From positions 124,001 to 188,000 of the forward strand of contig CADBYI010000011.1 of NCBI GenBank assembly GCA_902798825.1: DNA of 64,000 nt, given 5' to 3'. The DNA is from an uncultured Eubacteriales bacterium (GTDB lineage: Bacteria; Bacillota; Clostridia; Christensenellales; CAG-138). Position 1 is the first letter of the stretch, and each line of letters starts with the position of its first letter. The notes under the pieces are model-generated. The model saw nothing but the letters and a program-made list of their open reading frames with translations, had not been told where the DNA came from and made no database searches. Position numbers and translations under genes: made by a program. Of this stretch, positions 8,018 through 16,652 are shown in pieces.

Positions 8018-11000
8018 TTGGCACAGAAGAAGAAAACCGCCCCGAAGGGCGGAAAAAAGAACGCAAAAAAGCCGGCGGCCAGGAAGCAGCCCGCCAAGGC
8101 CCAGCCGAAGCTGACGGCGGCGGAAAAGAGGGCCCAGAAGGAGGCCGCCATCCAGGAGGCCACGGTCATGCAGCGGGTGGGCTCGGAGGTGATGGGCGTG
8201 GTGCTCATCGCCATGGGCATCCTGCTGGGGCTGTACCTGTATCGAACCACGGACGCGCCCTTGGGCGTGGCGCTGCAAAAGGTGCTCTTCGGGGCGGTGG
8301 GCGTGGTGGCCTTTGGGCTGCCCCCCTTCTTCCTGCTCCTGGGCGTCTTCGCCATCGCGGGCCGCAAGCGGATGCCTGCCTCCGGGCGGGCGCTGGTCAG
8401 CGTGCTGCTGGTGGTGTTCATGGCGGCGCTGATGCAGCTTTTGACCCAGATCAGCGCCCGGGACGTGGAGGGCAAGGCCATCCCCATCGCCAAATTCATC
8501 GTGGACTGCTTCGACCGGGCAGCTTCCCCCACCATGATGGCGGCCGATAAGAGCGGCGGCGGCGTGGTGGGCGGCCTGATCTGCTATATTTTGGAGCTTG
8601 TCGGCGGCCGGACCCTGTGCTCGGTGGCGGTCATCGCGGGCATCGTGGTGTGCCTGCTCTTCATCACCCGCATCAGTCTCAAGACCTTCCCTGAGCTTTT
8701 GAAGAACAAGATGGTGGAGACCATCGAACGGCTGGACGCGGAGGCGGCGGACGAGGACTATGACGAGATCGCCTCCGAATCCAACCTGCCCGCCCGGAAG
8801 CAGAAGCCCCTGTTCATCCAGTCCGTGGAGGACGAGAAGGCGGAACCCCAGCCGGAGGTGGACCCGGATCAGCTGGGCCATCTGGAAAACATCCCCCAGC
8901 CCGGCGGCCGGAGCCGGACCCCCGTTCAGGAGGCCCCCGCCCCCAAGAAGAAGGGGAAGGTCCCCTTCGACGAGGCCTTTTTCGTGCCCGAGGCGGACAC
9001 GCCCCGGAAGGGGGAGCAGGCTGGGGACGGTCTGTCCTTCTTCCCGGCCGGCCCCTTGACCAAGAAAGCTAACCCCAACGGCCCCGCCTTTTTGGACGAG
9101 CCCATGGACGACGTGCTGCGGCTGCCCGGGGACGGCCCCCTGCCCGCCAACAAGCCCGTGCCCGATTTGAGCCCGGAGCTGCCCAAGGAGGACTTGTTCA
9201 AGCTTCCGCCCCGCCGGTCCAAGATGAGCCGGATCGCCGAGGAGGCCAAGGCCCCCCTGACGATAGAGGAGCCCAAGCCCGCGGCCCCCACGCCCCTGGA
9301 GGAGCTGACCGTCTTCAACGGGGCCCCCGAGCAGGAGAAGGAGGCGCCGGGCGGTGCCAAAACGCGCCCGGTCGACCCCTGCGATCGCCCGGGCGATCCC
9401 TTGAATATGACCATGGACGATCTAAAGGCCTTCACCGAGGCCACCCCCTATGCCGAGGGGGAGGCGCCCCTGCCCGAGCCCGAGCGGGCCCCGGACAAGA
9501 AGTTCGTCTACCATGACGAGGCCACCGGCGAAGCGTTGCCCGAGCCCATGGAGGCCCCCAAGAAGGAATATCAGCGGCCCTCTCTGGACGTGCTGAAGAC
9601 CCCGGAGAAGAACTACCGCACCGCCTCCGAGACCCCGGAAAAGACCATGGAGCTGCTGATAGAGACATTGGCCAGCTTCAACATTGAGGCCAAGCCCCTG
9701 GGCTGGTCCGTGGGTCCCGTGGTCACCCGGTATGAGCTGCAGCCTGCCAGGGGCGTGCGGGTGAACCGGATCACCACCCTGAGTAACGATTTGGCCCTGG
9801 CTCTGGCCGCCCCCCGGGTGCGCATCGAGGCCCCCATCCCCGGCAAGGCCGCCGTGGGCGTGGAGGTGCCCAACAAGACCGCCGCCACGGTGCTCTTGAA
9901 GGAGATCTTGGACACCGACGAGTTCCGCAACGCCAAGTCCCCCGTGACCATGGCCATCGGCAAGGACATCGGCGGCAAGATCGTGGTGGCGGACCTTAGC
10001 AAGATGCCCCATATGCTCATCGCCGGCTCCACCGGCTCCGGCAAATCCGTGTGCATCAACGACATCATCCTGTCCATGATCTACAAGTCCGCCCCCGAGG
10101 ACCTGCGTCTCATCATGGTGGACCCCAAGCAGGTGGAGCTCTCCGTGTACGCCACCCTCCCTCACCTGCTGATCCCCGTGGTCACCGACCCCAAGAAGGC
10201 CGCCAGCGCCCTTCGCTGGGCTGTCAACGAGATGACCATGCGGTATAAGAAGTTCAGCGACGTGGGCGCCCGGGAGATCACCCGGTATAACGAGCTTCAG
10301 GATGACCCCAAGAACCGGCTGCCCCGGATCGTGGTCATCATCGACGAGCTGGCCGACCTGATGATGGTGGCCCCCGACGAGGTGGAGGACTGCATCTGCC
10401 GCATCGCCCAGCTGGGCCGGGCCGCCGCCATCCACCTGATCGTGGCCACCCAGCGGCCGTCGGCGGACGTCATCACGGGCCTCATCAAGGCCAACATACC
10501 CAGCCGCGCGGCCTTCGCCGTCAGCTCTGCCATCGACTCCAGGATCATCCTGGACTGCACCGGCGCGGAGAAGCTCTTAGGGCGCGGCGACTGCCTCTTC
10601 CATCCCAATGGGGCGGCCAAGCCCACCCGGCTTCAGGCGGCCTTCGTCTCCGATGAGGAGGTGGAGGCGGTGGTGGCCGACATCAAGGCCCAGAATGGGG
10701 ACGAGCAGAAGTTCGACTCCGAGGCCGAGCAGGCCATGACCGGCGGGACCGGCGGCGCCAAGGGCGGCGTCTTCGGCGAGGGCAAGCAGGAGGACGAGCT
10801 TTTGGGCGAGGCGGTCCGGATCGTGCTGGACTCCGGCCAGGCCTCCATCTCCATGATCCAGCGGAAGCTCCGGGTGGGTTACGCCCGGGCGGCACGGCTG
10901 GTGGACATGATGGAGGAGCAGGGCTATGTGTCCGGTTTCGACGGCAGCAAGCCCAGGAAGGTGCTCATCAAACGCGCCCAGTGGGAGGCCATCTTCGGCG

Positions 11001-11083
11001 ACGGCAGCTATGTGCCCGATGAGGACGAGGCTGCCTCCGAGGACGACGCGGCCCCCTGGGACGAGGAAGAGGAAAAGGAATGA
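8018..11083 (+). CDS. ftsK: DNA translocase FtsK/SpoIIIE
   Basis: Septal DNA pump that clears chromosomes at division or sporulation. Product of 1021 residues: lysine-rich N-terminus, about four membrane spans (about 55-220), a long acidic/proline-rich linker (about 240-540), then the motor with Walker A AGSTGSGKS (about 669-677) and Walker B IVVIIDELADL, and the C-terminal winged-helix gamma domain (EDELLGEAVRIVL onward) that reads orienting sequences. I chose TTG 8018 as start: it has AGGAG nine bases upstream and lies just after a good promoter. An ATG at 7982 is in frame but has no ribosome site. The stop overlaps the rimO start (ATGA). Confidence 0.93.
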   Translation: MAQKKKTAPKGGKKNAKKPAARKQPAKAQPKLTAAEKRAQKEAAIQEATVMQRVGSEVMGVVLIAMGILLGLYLYRTTDAPLGVALQKVLFGAVGVVAFGLPPFFLLLGVFAIAGRKRMPASGRALVSVLLVVFMAALMQLLTQISARDVEGKAIPIAKFIVDCFDRAASPTMMAADKSGGGVVGGLICYILELVGGRTLCSVAVIAGIVVCLLFITRISLKTFPELLKNKMVETIERLDAEAADEDYDEIASESNLPARKQKPLFIQSVEDEKAEPQPEVDPDQLGHLENIPQPGGRSRTPVQEAPAPKKKGKVPFDEAFFVPEADTPRKGEQAGDGLSFFPAGPLTKKANPNGPAFLDEPMDDVLRLPGDGPLPANKPVPDLSPELPKEDLFKLPPRRSKMSRIAEEAKAPLTIEEPKPAAPTPLEELTVFNGAPEQEKEAPGGAKTRPVDPCDRPGDPLNMTMDDLKAFTEATPYAEGEAPLPEPERAPDKKFVYHDEATGEALPEPMEAPKKEYQRPSLDVLKTPEKNYRTASETPEKTMELLIETLASFNIEAKPLGWSVGPVVTRYELQPARGVRVNRITTLSNDLALALAAPRVRIEAPIPGKAAVGVEVPNKTAATVLLKEILDTDEFRNAKSPVTMAIGKDIGGKIVVADLSKMPHMLIAGSTGSGKSVCINDIILSMIYKSAPEDLRLIMVDPKQVELSVYATLPHLLIPVVTDPKKAASALRWAVNEMTMRYKKFSDVGAREITRYNELQDDPKNRLPRIVVIIDELADLMMVAPDEVEDCICRIAQLGRAAAIHLIVATQRPSADVITGLIKANIPSRAAFAVSSAIDSRIILDCTGAEKLLGRGDCLFHPNGAAKPTRLQAAFVSDEEVEAVVADIKAQNGDEQKFDSEAEQAMTGGTGGAKGGVFGEGKQEDELLGEAVRIVLDSGQASISMIQRKLRVGYARAARLVDMMEEQGYVSGFDGSKPRKVLIKRAQWEAIFGDGSYVPDEDEAASEDDAAPWDEEEEKE

Positions 11084-12375
11084 AGGTAGGCGTCGTCAGC
11101 CTTGGCTGTGCCAAGAATCAGGTGGATACGGAGCGGATGCTGGGCCTGCTCAGCCGCTTCGGCTATTCCTTCACCCCCGACCCCGGGGCGGCGGAGGTGC
11201 TGATCGTGAACACCTGCGGCTTCATCGACCCGGCCAAGGAGGAGAGCATCAATACCATCCTGGAGATGGCCCAGTATAAGCAGACCGGCAATTGCCGCGT
11301 CCTGGTGGCCACCGGGTGCCTCACGGAACGGTACCGGGAAGAATTGACGGCCGAATTGCCGGAGATCGACATCCTCCTGGGGGTCCGGGAGTATGAGAAG
11401 CTGCCGGCGCTGCTGGCCAAAAAGCTGCAGACGCCCCTGCCCAAGCTGAGCTGCGGCCTGGGGGATCGGCTGCTGACCACGCCCCCCTACCGGGCCTTTT
11501 TGCGCACCGGCGACGGCTGCAACAACCGCTGCACCTACTGCGCCATCCCCCTGATCCGGGGGAACCTGCATTCAGAGCCCATGGAGCAGCTGATCGACGA
11601 AGCCAAGGGCCTGGCGGACCGGGGCGTCACGGAGCTCACCGTCATCGCCCAGGACACCTCGGGCTACGGGGTGGACCGATACGGAAAGTCCATGCTGGTG
11701 CCCCTGTTGAAGGAGCTGAACGGCATCGACTCCCTTCACTGGGTCCGGGTCCTGTACACCTATCCCGACACGGTGAACGAGGCGCTGCTGGACACCCTGG
11801 CCCAGGGGGAGAAGCTGATCCCCTATCTGGACATCCCCCTGCAGCACATCGACGACGACATTTTGCAGCGCATGCATCGCCGGGGCAGCGGCGCCTATAT
11901 CCGCTCCCTCCTGGATTACCTGTACAAAAACTATCCCGACTTCACCCTGCGCACCACCATGATGGTGGGCTTCCCCGGGGAGACGGATCGGCAGTTTGAG
12001 ACCCTGCTGACCTTTTTGCGGGACTATCCCTTCGACCGGGTGGGGGCCTTCGCCTTCTCCCCCGAGGAGGGCACGAAGGCGGCTGAGATGCCGGACCAGG
12101 TCCCGGACGAGGTGAAGCAAGCCCGCCTATCCGCCCTTATGGCCCAGCAGAGGCCCATCTCCCTGAAGCGGAACGGGCGCTGGGTGGGACGGCAGACGGA
12201 GCTGCTCATCGAGGAGCTGACGCGGACCCACGCCGTGGGCCGGACCCCCCGGGAGGCCCCGGACGTGGACGGCCGGGTCCTGATCCCCCGGAAAAGCTAT
12301 CACGCCATCGGCGAATACGAACCCATCACGCTGACAGAAGCCCACGAGTACGACATGAAAGGAGAGTCTTTATGA
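11080..12375 (+). CDS. rimO: Ribosomal protein S12 methylthiotransferase RimO
   Basis: Radical-SAM enzyme that adds a methylthio group to the conserved aspartate of ribosomal protein S12. The 431 residues show the N-terminal UPF0004 domain with its cluster cysteines (SLGCAKNQVD, NTCGFID, TGCLTERY), the radical-SAM CNNRCTYC motif at about 147-154, and a C-terminal TRAM domain from about 365. The SLGCAKNQVD start is the RimO signature and separates it from the tRNA enzyme MiaB. It overlaps ftsK upstream and pgsA downstream by ATGA, so the genes form one translation-coupled operon. Confidence 0.95.
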   Translation: MKVGVVSLGCAKNQVDTERMLGLLSRFGYSFTPDPGAAEVLIVNTCGFIDPAKEESINTILEMAQYKQTGNCRVLVATGCLTERYREELTAELPEIDILLGVREYEKLPALLAKKLQTPLPKLSCGLGDRLLTTPPYRAFLRTGDGCNNRCTYCAIPLIRGNLHSEPMEQLIDEAKGLADRGVTELTVIAQDTSGYGVDRYGKSMLVPLLKELNGIDSLHWVRVLYTYPDTVNEALLDTLAQGEKLIPYLDIPLQHIDDDILQRMHRRGSGAYIRSLLDYLYKNYPDFTLRTTMMVGFPGETDRQFETLLTFLRDYPFDRVGAFAFSPEEGTKAAEMPDQVPDEVKQARLSALMAQQRPISLKRNGRWVGRQTELLIEELTRTHAVGRTPREAPDVDGRVLIPRKSYHAIGEYEPITLTEAHEYDMKGESL

Positions 12376-12914
12376 AGAACATGAATCTTCCCAACAAGCT
12401 CACCATCCTGCGCATCCTGCTGGTCCCCTTCATCATTCTCTGCTTCTATCTGCCCCCTTCCTGGGGGATGTGGGTCGGGGTGGTCCTGTTCGTGGTGGCC
12501 GCCGCCACGGACACCCTGGACGGCCGCTATGCCCGCTCCCACAACATGGTCACGGACTTCGGCAAGTTCATGGACCCCATCGCCGATAAGCTGCTGGTGA
12601 ATTCGGTCCTGGTCATGCTCACGGCCCAGGGAACGGTGCCCCCGGTGGTGACCATCCTGTTCATCGCCCGGGAGTTCGTGATCTCGGGGCTCCGGCTGGT
12701 GGCCGCGGGCAAGGGCGTGGTGCTGGCCGCGGGCAATTTGGGCAAGATCAAGACCACGCTGCAGGATATCGCCCTGCCCTTCCTCATGGTGGGGGACAGC
12801 TGGAAGCCCTTCAAGATCATCGGCCTGATCCTGCTGTACGCGTCCCTGTTCATGTCGGTTTGGTCCGGCTGGGATTACCTTTATAAAAACAGACAACTGA
12901 TCGCACAGGAGTAA
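12372..12914 (+). CDS. pgsA: CDP-diacylglycerol--glycerol-3-phosphate 3-phosphatidyltransferase
   Basis: Membrane enzyme making phosphatidylglycerophosphate, the committed step to phosphatidylglycerol and cardiolipin. 180 residues with several membrane spans and the CDP-alcohol phosphotransferase motif D-G-x2-A-R-x8-G-x3-D-x3-D seen as DGRYARSHNMVTDFGKFMD (about 52-70). The NKLTILRI start is typical of PgsA. The AAAGGAGAG ribosome site lies inside the end of rimO. Confidence 0.93.
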   Translation: MKNMNLPNKLTILRILLVPFIILCFYLPPSWGMWVGVVLFVVAAATDTLDGRYARSHNMVTDFGKFMDPIADKLLVNSVLVMLTAQGTVPPVVTILFIAREFVISGLRLVAAGKGVVLAAGNLGKIKTTLQDIALPFLMVGDSWKPFKIIGLILLYASLFMSVWSGWDYLYKNRQLIAQE

Positions 12915-12917
12915 ACT

Positions 12918-14144
12918 ATGATCGCGGAAATCATTTGTGTGGGCACGGAGCTGCTCATGGGACAGATCGTGAATACCAACGCCCAGTTCATGGCCGAAAA
13001 GCTGGCCCCCCTGGGCGTGGACCTGTACCGGCAGCAGGTGGTGGGCGACAACCCCCAGCGGCTGACGGAGGCGGTGCTGACGGCCCTTGATCGGTCCGAC
13101 GTGGTGCTGTTCTCGGGCGGCCTGGGGCCCACGGAGGACGATCTCACCAAGGAGACCGTGGCGGCGGCCATGGGCCTCGACCTGGTCTTCTACCCCGAGG
13201 AGTGGGCCAGGATCGAGGAGCGGTTCCGGGGCTTCGGCCGCCGGCCCACCCCCAACAACAAAAAGCAGGCCATGTTCCCCGCCACCCACGGCACCATCCT
13301 CCCCAACCCCCGGGGCACGGCCCCCGGCTGCCTCATGGAGAAGGACGGGAAGGCGGCCATCCTGATGCCGGGCCCGCCCCGGGAGCTTCGGCCCATGTTC
13401 ACGGACTACGTGATGCCCTATCTGGAGCAGCGCAGCGGGCACAGGCTCTATACCCACATGCTCCGCATCTTCGGCAAGGGCGAGAGCGACGTGGAATATG
13501 AATTGAAGGACTTGATCGATGGCCAGACCAACCCCACCCTGGCCACCTACTGTGAGACCGGCGAGGTGAAGCTGCGCATCACCGCCCAGGCGAAGGACGA
13601 CGTCCAAGGCGAGGCCCTCCTCTCCCCCGTCATCCGGGAGGTGGAGAAGCGCTTCGGGGACGTGGTCTATTCCGAGAACGACGAGGAGCTTTCGGCGGTA
13701 TGCCACCGGCTGCTCATCGAGAAGGGCGCCACCCTTGCCTGCGCCGAAAGCTGCACGGGGGGGCTCCTGTCCTCCGCCTTCATCGACCTGGCGGGCAGCT
13801 CCGCCTACTTTATGGAGGGGGACGTGACCTATTCCAACGAGGCCAAGATGGCCGCCCTGGGCGTGAGGAAGGAGACGCTGGACCAATACACCGCCGTGTC
13901 CGAGGAATGCGCCCGTGAGATGGCGGCGGGCATGCGCAGCAAAGCCCATACGGACTACGCCCTGGCCACCACGGGCTACGCCGGCCCCGACGGGGAGCAG
14001 GTGGGGCTGGTGTTCGTGTCGCTGGCCAGCCGTGACGGCGTACAGGTGAAGGAGCTGCATCTCACCGGGGAGCGGAGCCGCATCCGGCGGCTGGCCGTGC
14101 TCCACGCCCTGGACCTGCTCAGGCGAAAGCTCATGGAAAAATGA
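12918..14144 (+). CDS. cinA: CinA: competence/damage-inducible protein, nicotinamide-nucleotide amidase
   Basis: 408-residue two-domain protein. The N-terminal MoaB/MogA-like pyrophosphatase domain has ICVGTELLMGQIVNTN (about 5-20) and SGGLGPTEDDLT (about 70-81). The C-terminal amidase domain has the catalytic region ACAESCTGGLLSSAF (about 275-289) and TTGYAGPDG, used in recycling nicotinamide mononucleotide to NaMN. It sits three bases after pgsA and 94 bases before recA, the classical Firmicutes order, but recA has its own -10 element. Confidence 0.94.
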   Translation: MIAEIICVGTELLMGQIVNTNAQFMAEKLAPLGVDLYRQQVVGDNPQRLTEAVLTALDRSDVVLFSGGLGPTEDDLTKETVAAAMGLDLVFYPEEWARIEERFRGFGRRPTPNNKKQAMFPATHGTILPNPRGTAPGCLMEKDGKAAILMPGPPRELRPMFTDYVMPYLEQRSGHRLYTHMLRIFGKGESDVEYELKDLIDGQTNPTLATYCETGEVKLRITAQAKDDVQGEALLSPVIREVEKRFGDVVYSENDEELSAVCHRLLIEKGATLACAESCTGGLLSSAFIDLAGSSAYFMEGDVTYSNEAKMAALGVRKETLDQYTAVSEECAREMAAGMRSKAHTDYALATTGYAGPDGEQVGLVFVSLASRDGVQVKELHLTGERSRIRRLAVLHALDLLRRKLMEK

Positions 14145-14201
14145 TCGGTTTATGGGACCCTATTTGTGGAGAAACCCCTGTACGAACTGACCGGATTATG
14201 G

Positions 14202-14207
14202 TATACT
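14202..14207 (+). promoter_or_regulatory. -10 element of recA
   Basis: TATACT lies 32 bases upstream of the recA ATG. The matching -35 (TGTACG at 14179-14184, 17 bp spacing) is poor. No GAAC-N4-GTTC LexA box of the Gram-positive type can be seen between cinA and recA. Confidence 0.45.
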
Positions 14208-14238
14208 GAATCGAAGAAACAAGAAGGACGGTATCGCT

Positions 14239-15333
14239 ATGCTGGATAAGGAAAAAGCCCTTGAAATAGCCCTTGCGCAGATCGAAAAGCAGTTCGGCAA
14301 GGGAGCCATCATGAAGCTGGGGGGAGCCATCATGAAGCTGGGGGACGCCTCGGCCAATCTGAACATCTCCGCCATCCCCACGGGCTGCATCGACCTTGAT
14401 ATCGCCCTGGGCGTGGGCGGCATCCCCCGGGGCCGGATCATCGAGGTCTTCGGGCCCGAGTCCTCCGGTAAGACCACCATCGCCCTGCACGTGGTGGCCC
14501 AGGCCCAGAAGATGGGCGGCACGGCGGCCTTCATCGACGCGGAGCACGCTTTGGACCCCATCTACGCCGAGAGTCTGGGGGTGAACGTGGACGATCTGTA
14601 CGTGTCCCAGCCCGACACCGGCGAGCAGGCCCTGGAGATCACCGAGTCCCTGGTCCGTTCCGGCGCCATCGACGTGGTGGTGGTGGACTCCGTGGCGGCC
14701 CTGGTGCCCAAGGCGGAGATCGAGGGCGACATGGGCGATTCCCACGTGGGTCTGCAGGCCCGGCTCATGAGCCAGGCTTTGCGCAAGCTCACCGGCGCCA
14801 TCAACAAGTCCAACTGCGTGGTCATCTTCATCAACCAGCTGCGGGAGAAGGTGGGCGTCATGTTCGGCAACCCCGAAACCACCCCCGGCGGCAAGGCGCT
14901 GAAGTTCTATGCCTCCGTGCGGCTGGACGTGCGGCGGATCGAGACCCTGAAGGCCGGCGGCGAGGCCATCGGCAGCCGGACCCGGGTGAAGGTGGTCAAG
15001 AACAAGGTGGCCCCGCCCTTTAGGACGGCGGAATTCGATATGCTCTACGGGGAGGGCATCTCCCGGGAGGGCAGCATCATCGACCAGGCCGTGAACCGGA
15101 AGATCATGACCAAGTCCGGCGCCTGGTTCAACTACGGCGAGATGCGCATCGCCCAGGGCCGGGACAACGCCCGCCAGTTCTTGAAGGACAATCCGGAGCT
15201 GTGCGACGAGATCGAAGGAAAGATCCGCCAGCAGGTGGAGGAGGAGAAGCAGAAGGCCCAGGCCGAGGCCGAGATGAAGCGGGCCGCCCGGCGGGCCATG
15301 CTGGACGCCGCCAACGCCAAGCCCGAAGCGTGA
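14239..15333 (+). CDS. recA: Recombinase RecA
   Basis: ATP-dependent strand-exchange protein and SOS co-protease. 364 residues with Walker [10 protein letters not shown] (about 75-83), Walker [11 protein letters not shown], the L2 loop and MAW-like region [21 protein letters not shown], and a charged C-terminal tail. Normal RecA reads GKGxIMKLGD near residue 25; here GAIMKLG appears twice in tandem (residues 22-28 and 29-35) because of an exact 21-bp duplication at 14301-14342. Everything else matches a functional RecA. A terminator follows at 15349. Confidence 0.95.
   Translation: MLDKEKALEIALAQIEKQFGKGAIMKLGGAIMKLGDASANLNISAIPTGCIDLDIALGVGGIPRGRIIEVFGPESSGKTTIALHVVAQAQKMGGTAAFIDAEHALDPIYAESLGVNVDDLYVSQPDTGEQALEITESLVRSGAIDVVVVDSVAALVPKAEIEGDMGDSHVGLQARLMSQALRKLTGAINKSNCVVIFINQLREKVGVMFGNPETTPGGKALKFYASVRLDVRRIETLKAGGEAIGSRTRVKVVKNKVAPPFRTAEFDMLYGEGISREGSIIDQAVNRKIMTKSGAWFNYGEMRIAQGRDNARQFLKDNPELCDEIEGKIRQQVEEEKQKAQAEAEMKRAARRAMLDAANAKPEA
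14301..14342 (+). repeat. Exact 21-bp tandem duplication inside recA
   Basis: The 21-base unit at 14301-14321 is repeated exactly at 14322-14342, adding seven residues (GAIMKLG) in frame at the border between the N-terminal helix and the ATPase core. Confidence 0.95.
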
Positions 15334-15348
15334 TCGATGGAAAAAATT

Positions 15349-15377
15349 GCGCTCTGCCTGCGGGCAGGGCGCTTTTT
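15349..15377 (+). terminator. Terminator after recA
   Basis: GCGCTCTGCC (15349-15358) pairs with GGCAGGGCGC (15363-15372) with one wobble around TGCG, followed by TTTTT. Confidence 0.7.
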
Positions 15378-15394
15378 GTGAGGCAAGGAAGGCC

Positions 15395-16150
15395 ATGAAA
15401 GCACAGAACTATACCGTATCCCGAAACGGATACAACGTGAGCTGCAAGCTCTATTGTGAGGACAGGAAGGCCATTCGGGGCGTGGTCCTCTTCGGCCACG
15501 GCTTCGGCGGCCACAAGGACAACAGGGCGGCGGAACGGTTCGCCCAGCGGGCTCTCGACAAGCTCCATCTGGCCACAATTTGCTTCAACTGGCCCTGCCA
15601 CGGGGACGACGTGCGCAAGAAGCTGCGGCTGAAGGATTGCGACGGGTATCTCACCGCCTTGCTGGAGGACACCCGGGCCCGGTATGACGATCCGGCCCTC
15701 TACGGCTATGCCACCAGCTTCGGAGGCTTTTTGTTTCTCAAATACCTGCTGGACCACGGCAACCCCTTCCGGCGGGTGGCTCTGCGGTGCCCGGCGGTGG
15801 ACCTGTACCGGGTCCAGACGGAGCGCATCATGTCCCCGGAGGAGCTGGAGAAGGTCATGAAGGGCAAGGAGGTGCCCGTGGGCTTCGATCGGAAGGTGGC
15901 CCTGGATAAGACGTATCTGGAGGAGATACGGGCCGTGGACCTGCTTCACCGGGACTTCACCGCCTATATGGACGACGTGCTGATCCTCCACGGCACGAAG
16001 GACGAGATCGTCCCCTTCGACGGGGTCCGCGCCTTCGCCGACGAGCAGCTCATGGAGTTCGTCCCCATCGAGGGCGCCGACCATCGCTTCCAGGACCCCC
16101 GGACCATGGACGAGGCCATCAAGGTCATTTTGGAGTTTTTCGGGGATTAG
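15395..16150 (+). CDS. Alpha/beta hydrolase (acyl esterase/peptidase-like)
   Basis: 251-residue serine hydrolase of the alpha/beta fold. An oxyanion-type VLFGHGFGGHKDNR (about 33-46) precedes the nucleophile elbow, which reads YGYATSFGGF rather than GxSxG (Y-A-T-S-F-G-G, about 105-112); the aspartate is in LHGTKDEIVPF and the histidine in GADHRF. It resembles cinnamoyl-esterase or BAAT-type fold members, and the substrate cannot be deduced. ATG 15395 has AAGGAAGG immediately upstream; the frame opens earlier but over the recA terminator. It is monocistronic and convergent with DUF896. Confidence 0.8.
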   Translation: MKAQNYTVSRNGYNVSCKLYCEDRKAIRGVVLFGHGFGGHKDNRAAERFAQRALDKLHLATICFNWPCHGDDVRKKLRLKDCDGYLTALLEDTRARYDDPALYGYATSFGGFLFLKYLLDHGNPFRRVALRCPAVDLYRVQTERIMSPEELEKVMKGKEVPVGFDRKVALDKTYLEEIRAVDLLHRDFTAYMDDVLILHGTKDEIVPFDGVRAFADEQLMEFVPIEGADHRFQDPRTMDEAIKVILEFFGD

Positions 16151-16152
16151 GT

Positions 16153-16322
16153 TCTATTCAAAGCACGCACCTTTTTTGTAAAAGAAGGTGAACCGCTTTC
16201 CCTTACGGGAAATCGGCGCCAAAAAACTGTAAGAAGGGAGTATGGCTTTTGCAGGAATACCATACTCCCTTCCTTGCTTTTCTTTTTGCGCCGCTTTTTC
16301 CTTTCTCATGAAAGAGTGCGGA
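16153..16322 (+). repeat. Dispersed poly-pyrimidine hairpin element, copy 1 (decayed)
   Basis: Between the convergent alpha/beta hydrolase and DUF896 genes lie a GCACC...GGTG hairpin, a CCAAAAAACT linker, a GGGAGTATGG/CCATACTCCC hairpin (16236-16269) and CTTTTCTTTTTGCGCCGC followed by a partly decayed stem. The same order of blocks occurs at 39936-40083 and, inverted, at 61823-61940. A 76-codon open frame on the minus strand here is not credible. The remaining bases to 16442 show nothing further. Confidence 0.6.
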
Positions 16323-16442
16323 GTCGAGCGCTGCCTGTGGCAGATGCAGCGAGACGAAGCACGGGCAAAGCAAGGAGAAAGCAAGCGGCAGCGCAGCTTT
16401 GACTATGCTTTGGCCCTGGTCAAAAGCGGCAAAGAAAACATC

Positions 16443-16649
16443 TCACATCTTCGGCTTCAGCTTCGTCCGCCGCCCATCCGGGGTCTGGATGTAGGTGTTG
16501 TCCAGCTGGGCCCGGAGGCTCTCCCGAAAGGCCGCCACATATTCCTTGCGCAGGGCGTCCCGTTCGGCAAGCTCCGCCTCGGTCAAAGGCTCGCCGCTCT
16601 TATACTTCTTTGCCAGCTCGTTGAGCCGGAGGATCCGTTCGTCCGTCAT
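16443..16649 (-). CDS. DUF896 family protein (YnzC-like)
   Basis: Small basic helical protein of 68 residues, full family length. It starts MTDERILRLNELAKKYKSGE and ends NTYIQTPDGRRTKLKPKM, both hallmarks of UPF0291/DUF896 (Bacillus YnzC), which is a helical-hairpin protein of unknown function linked in some Bacilli to the SOS region. It begins one base after the stop of the M42 peptidase gene, so they form an operon. Confidence 0.88.
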   Translation of the reverse strand: MTDERILRLNELAKKYKSGEPLTEAELAERDALRKEYVAAFRESLRAQLDNTYIQTPDGRRTKLKPKM

Positions 16650-16652
16650 GGC

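Noticed and set aside
14145-14238. LexA box before recA
   Set aside because: No GAAC-N4-GTTC or near match can be seen; only a -10 hexamer is visible.
16154-16384. 76-codon open frame on the minus strand in the 16.2 kb gap
   Set aside because: It is made of the hairpin repeat element, has no ribosome site and no family resemblance.
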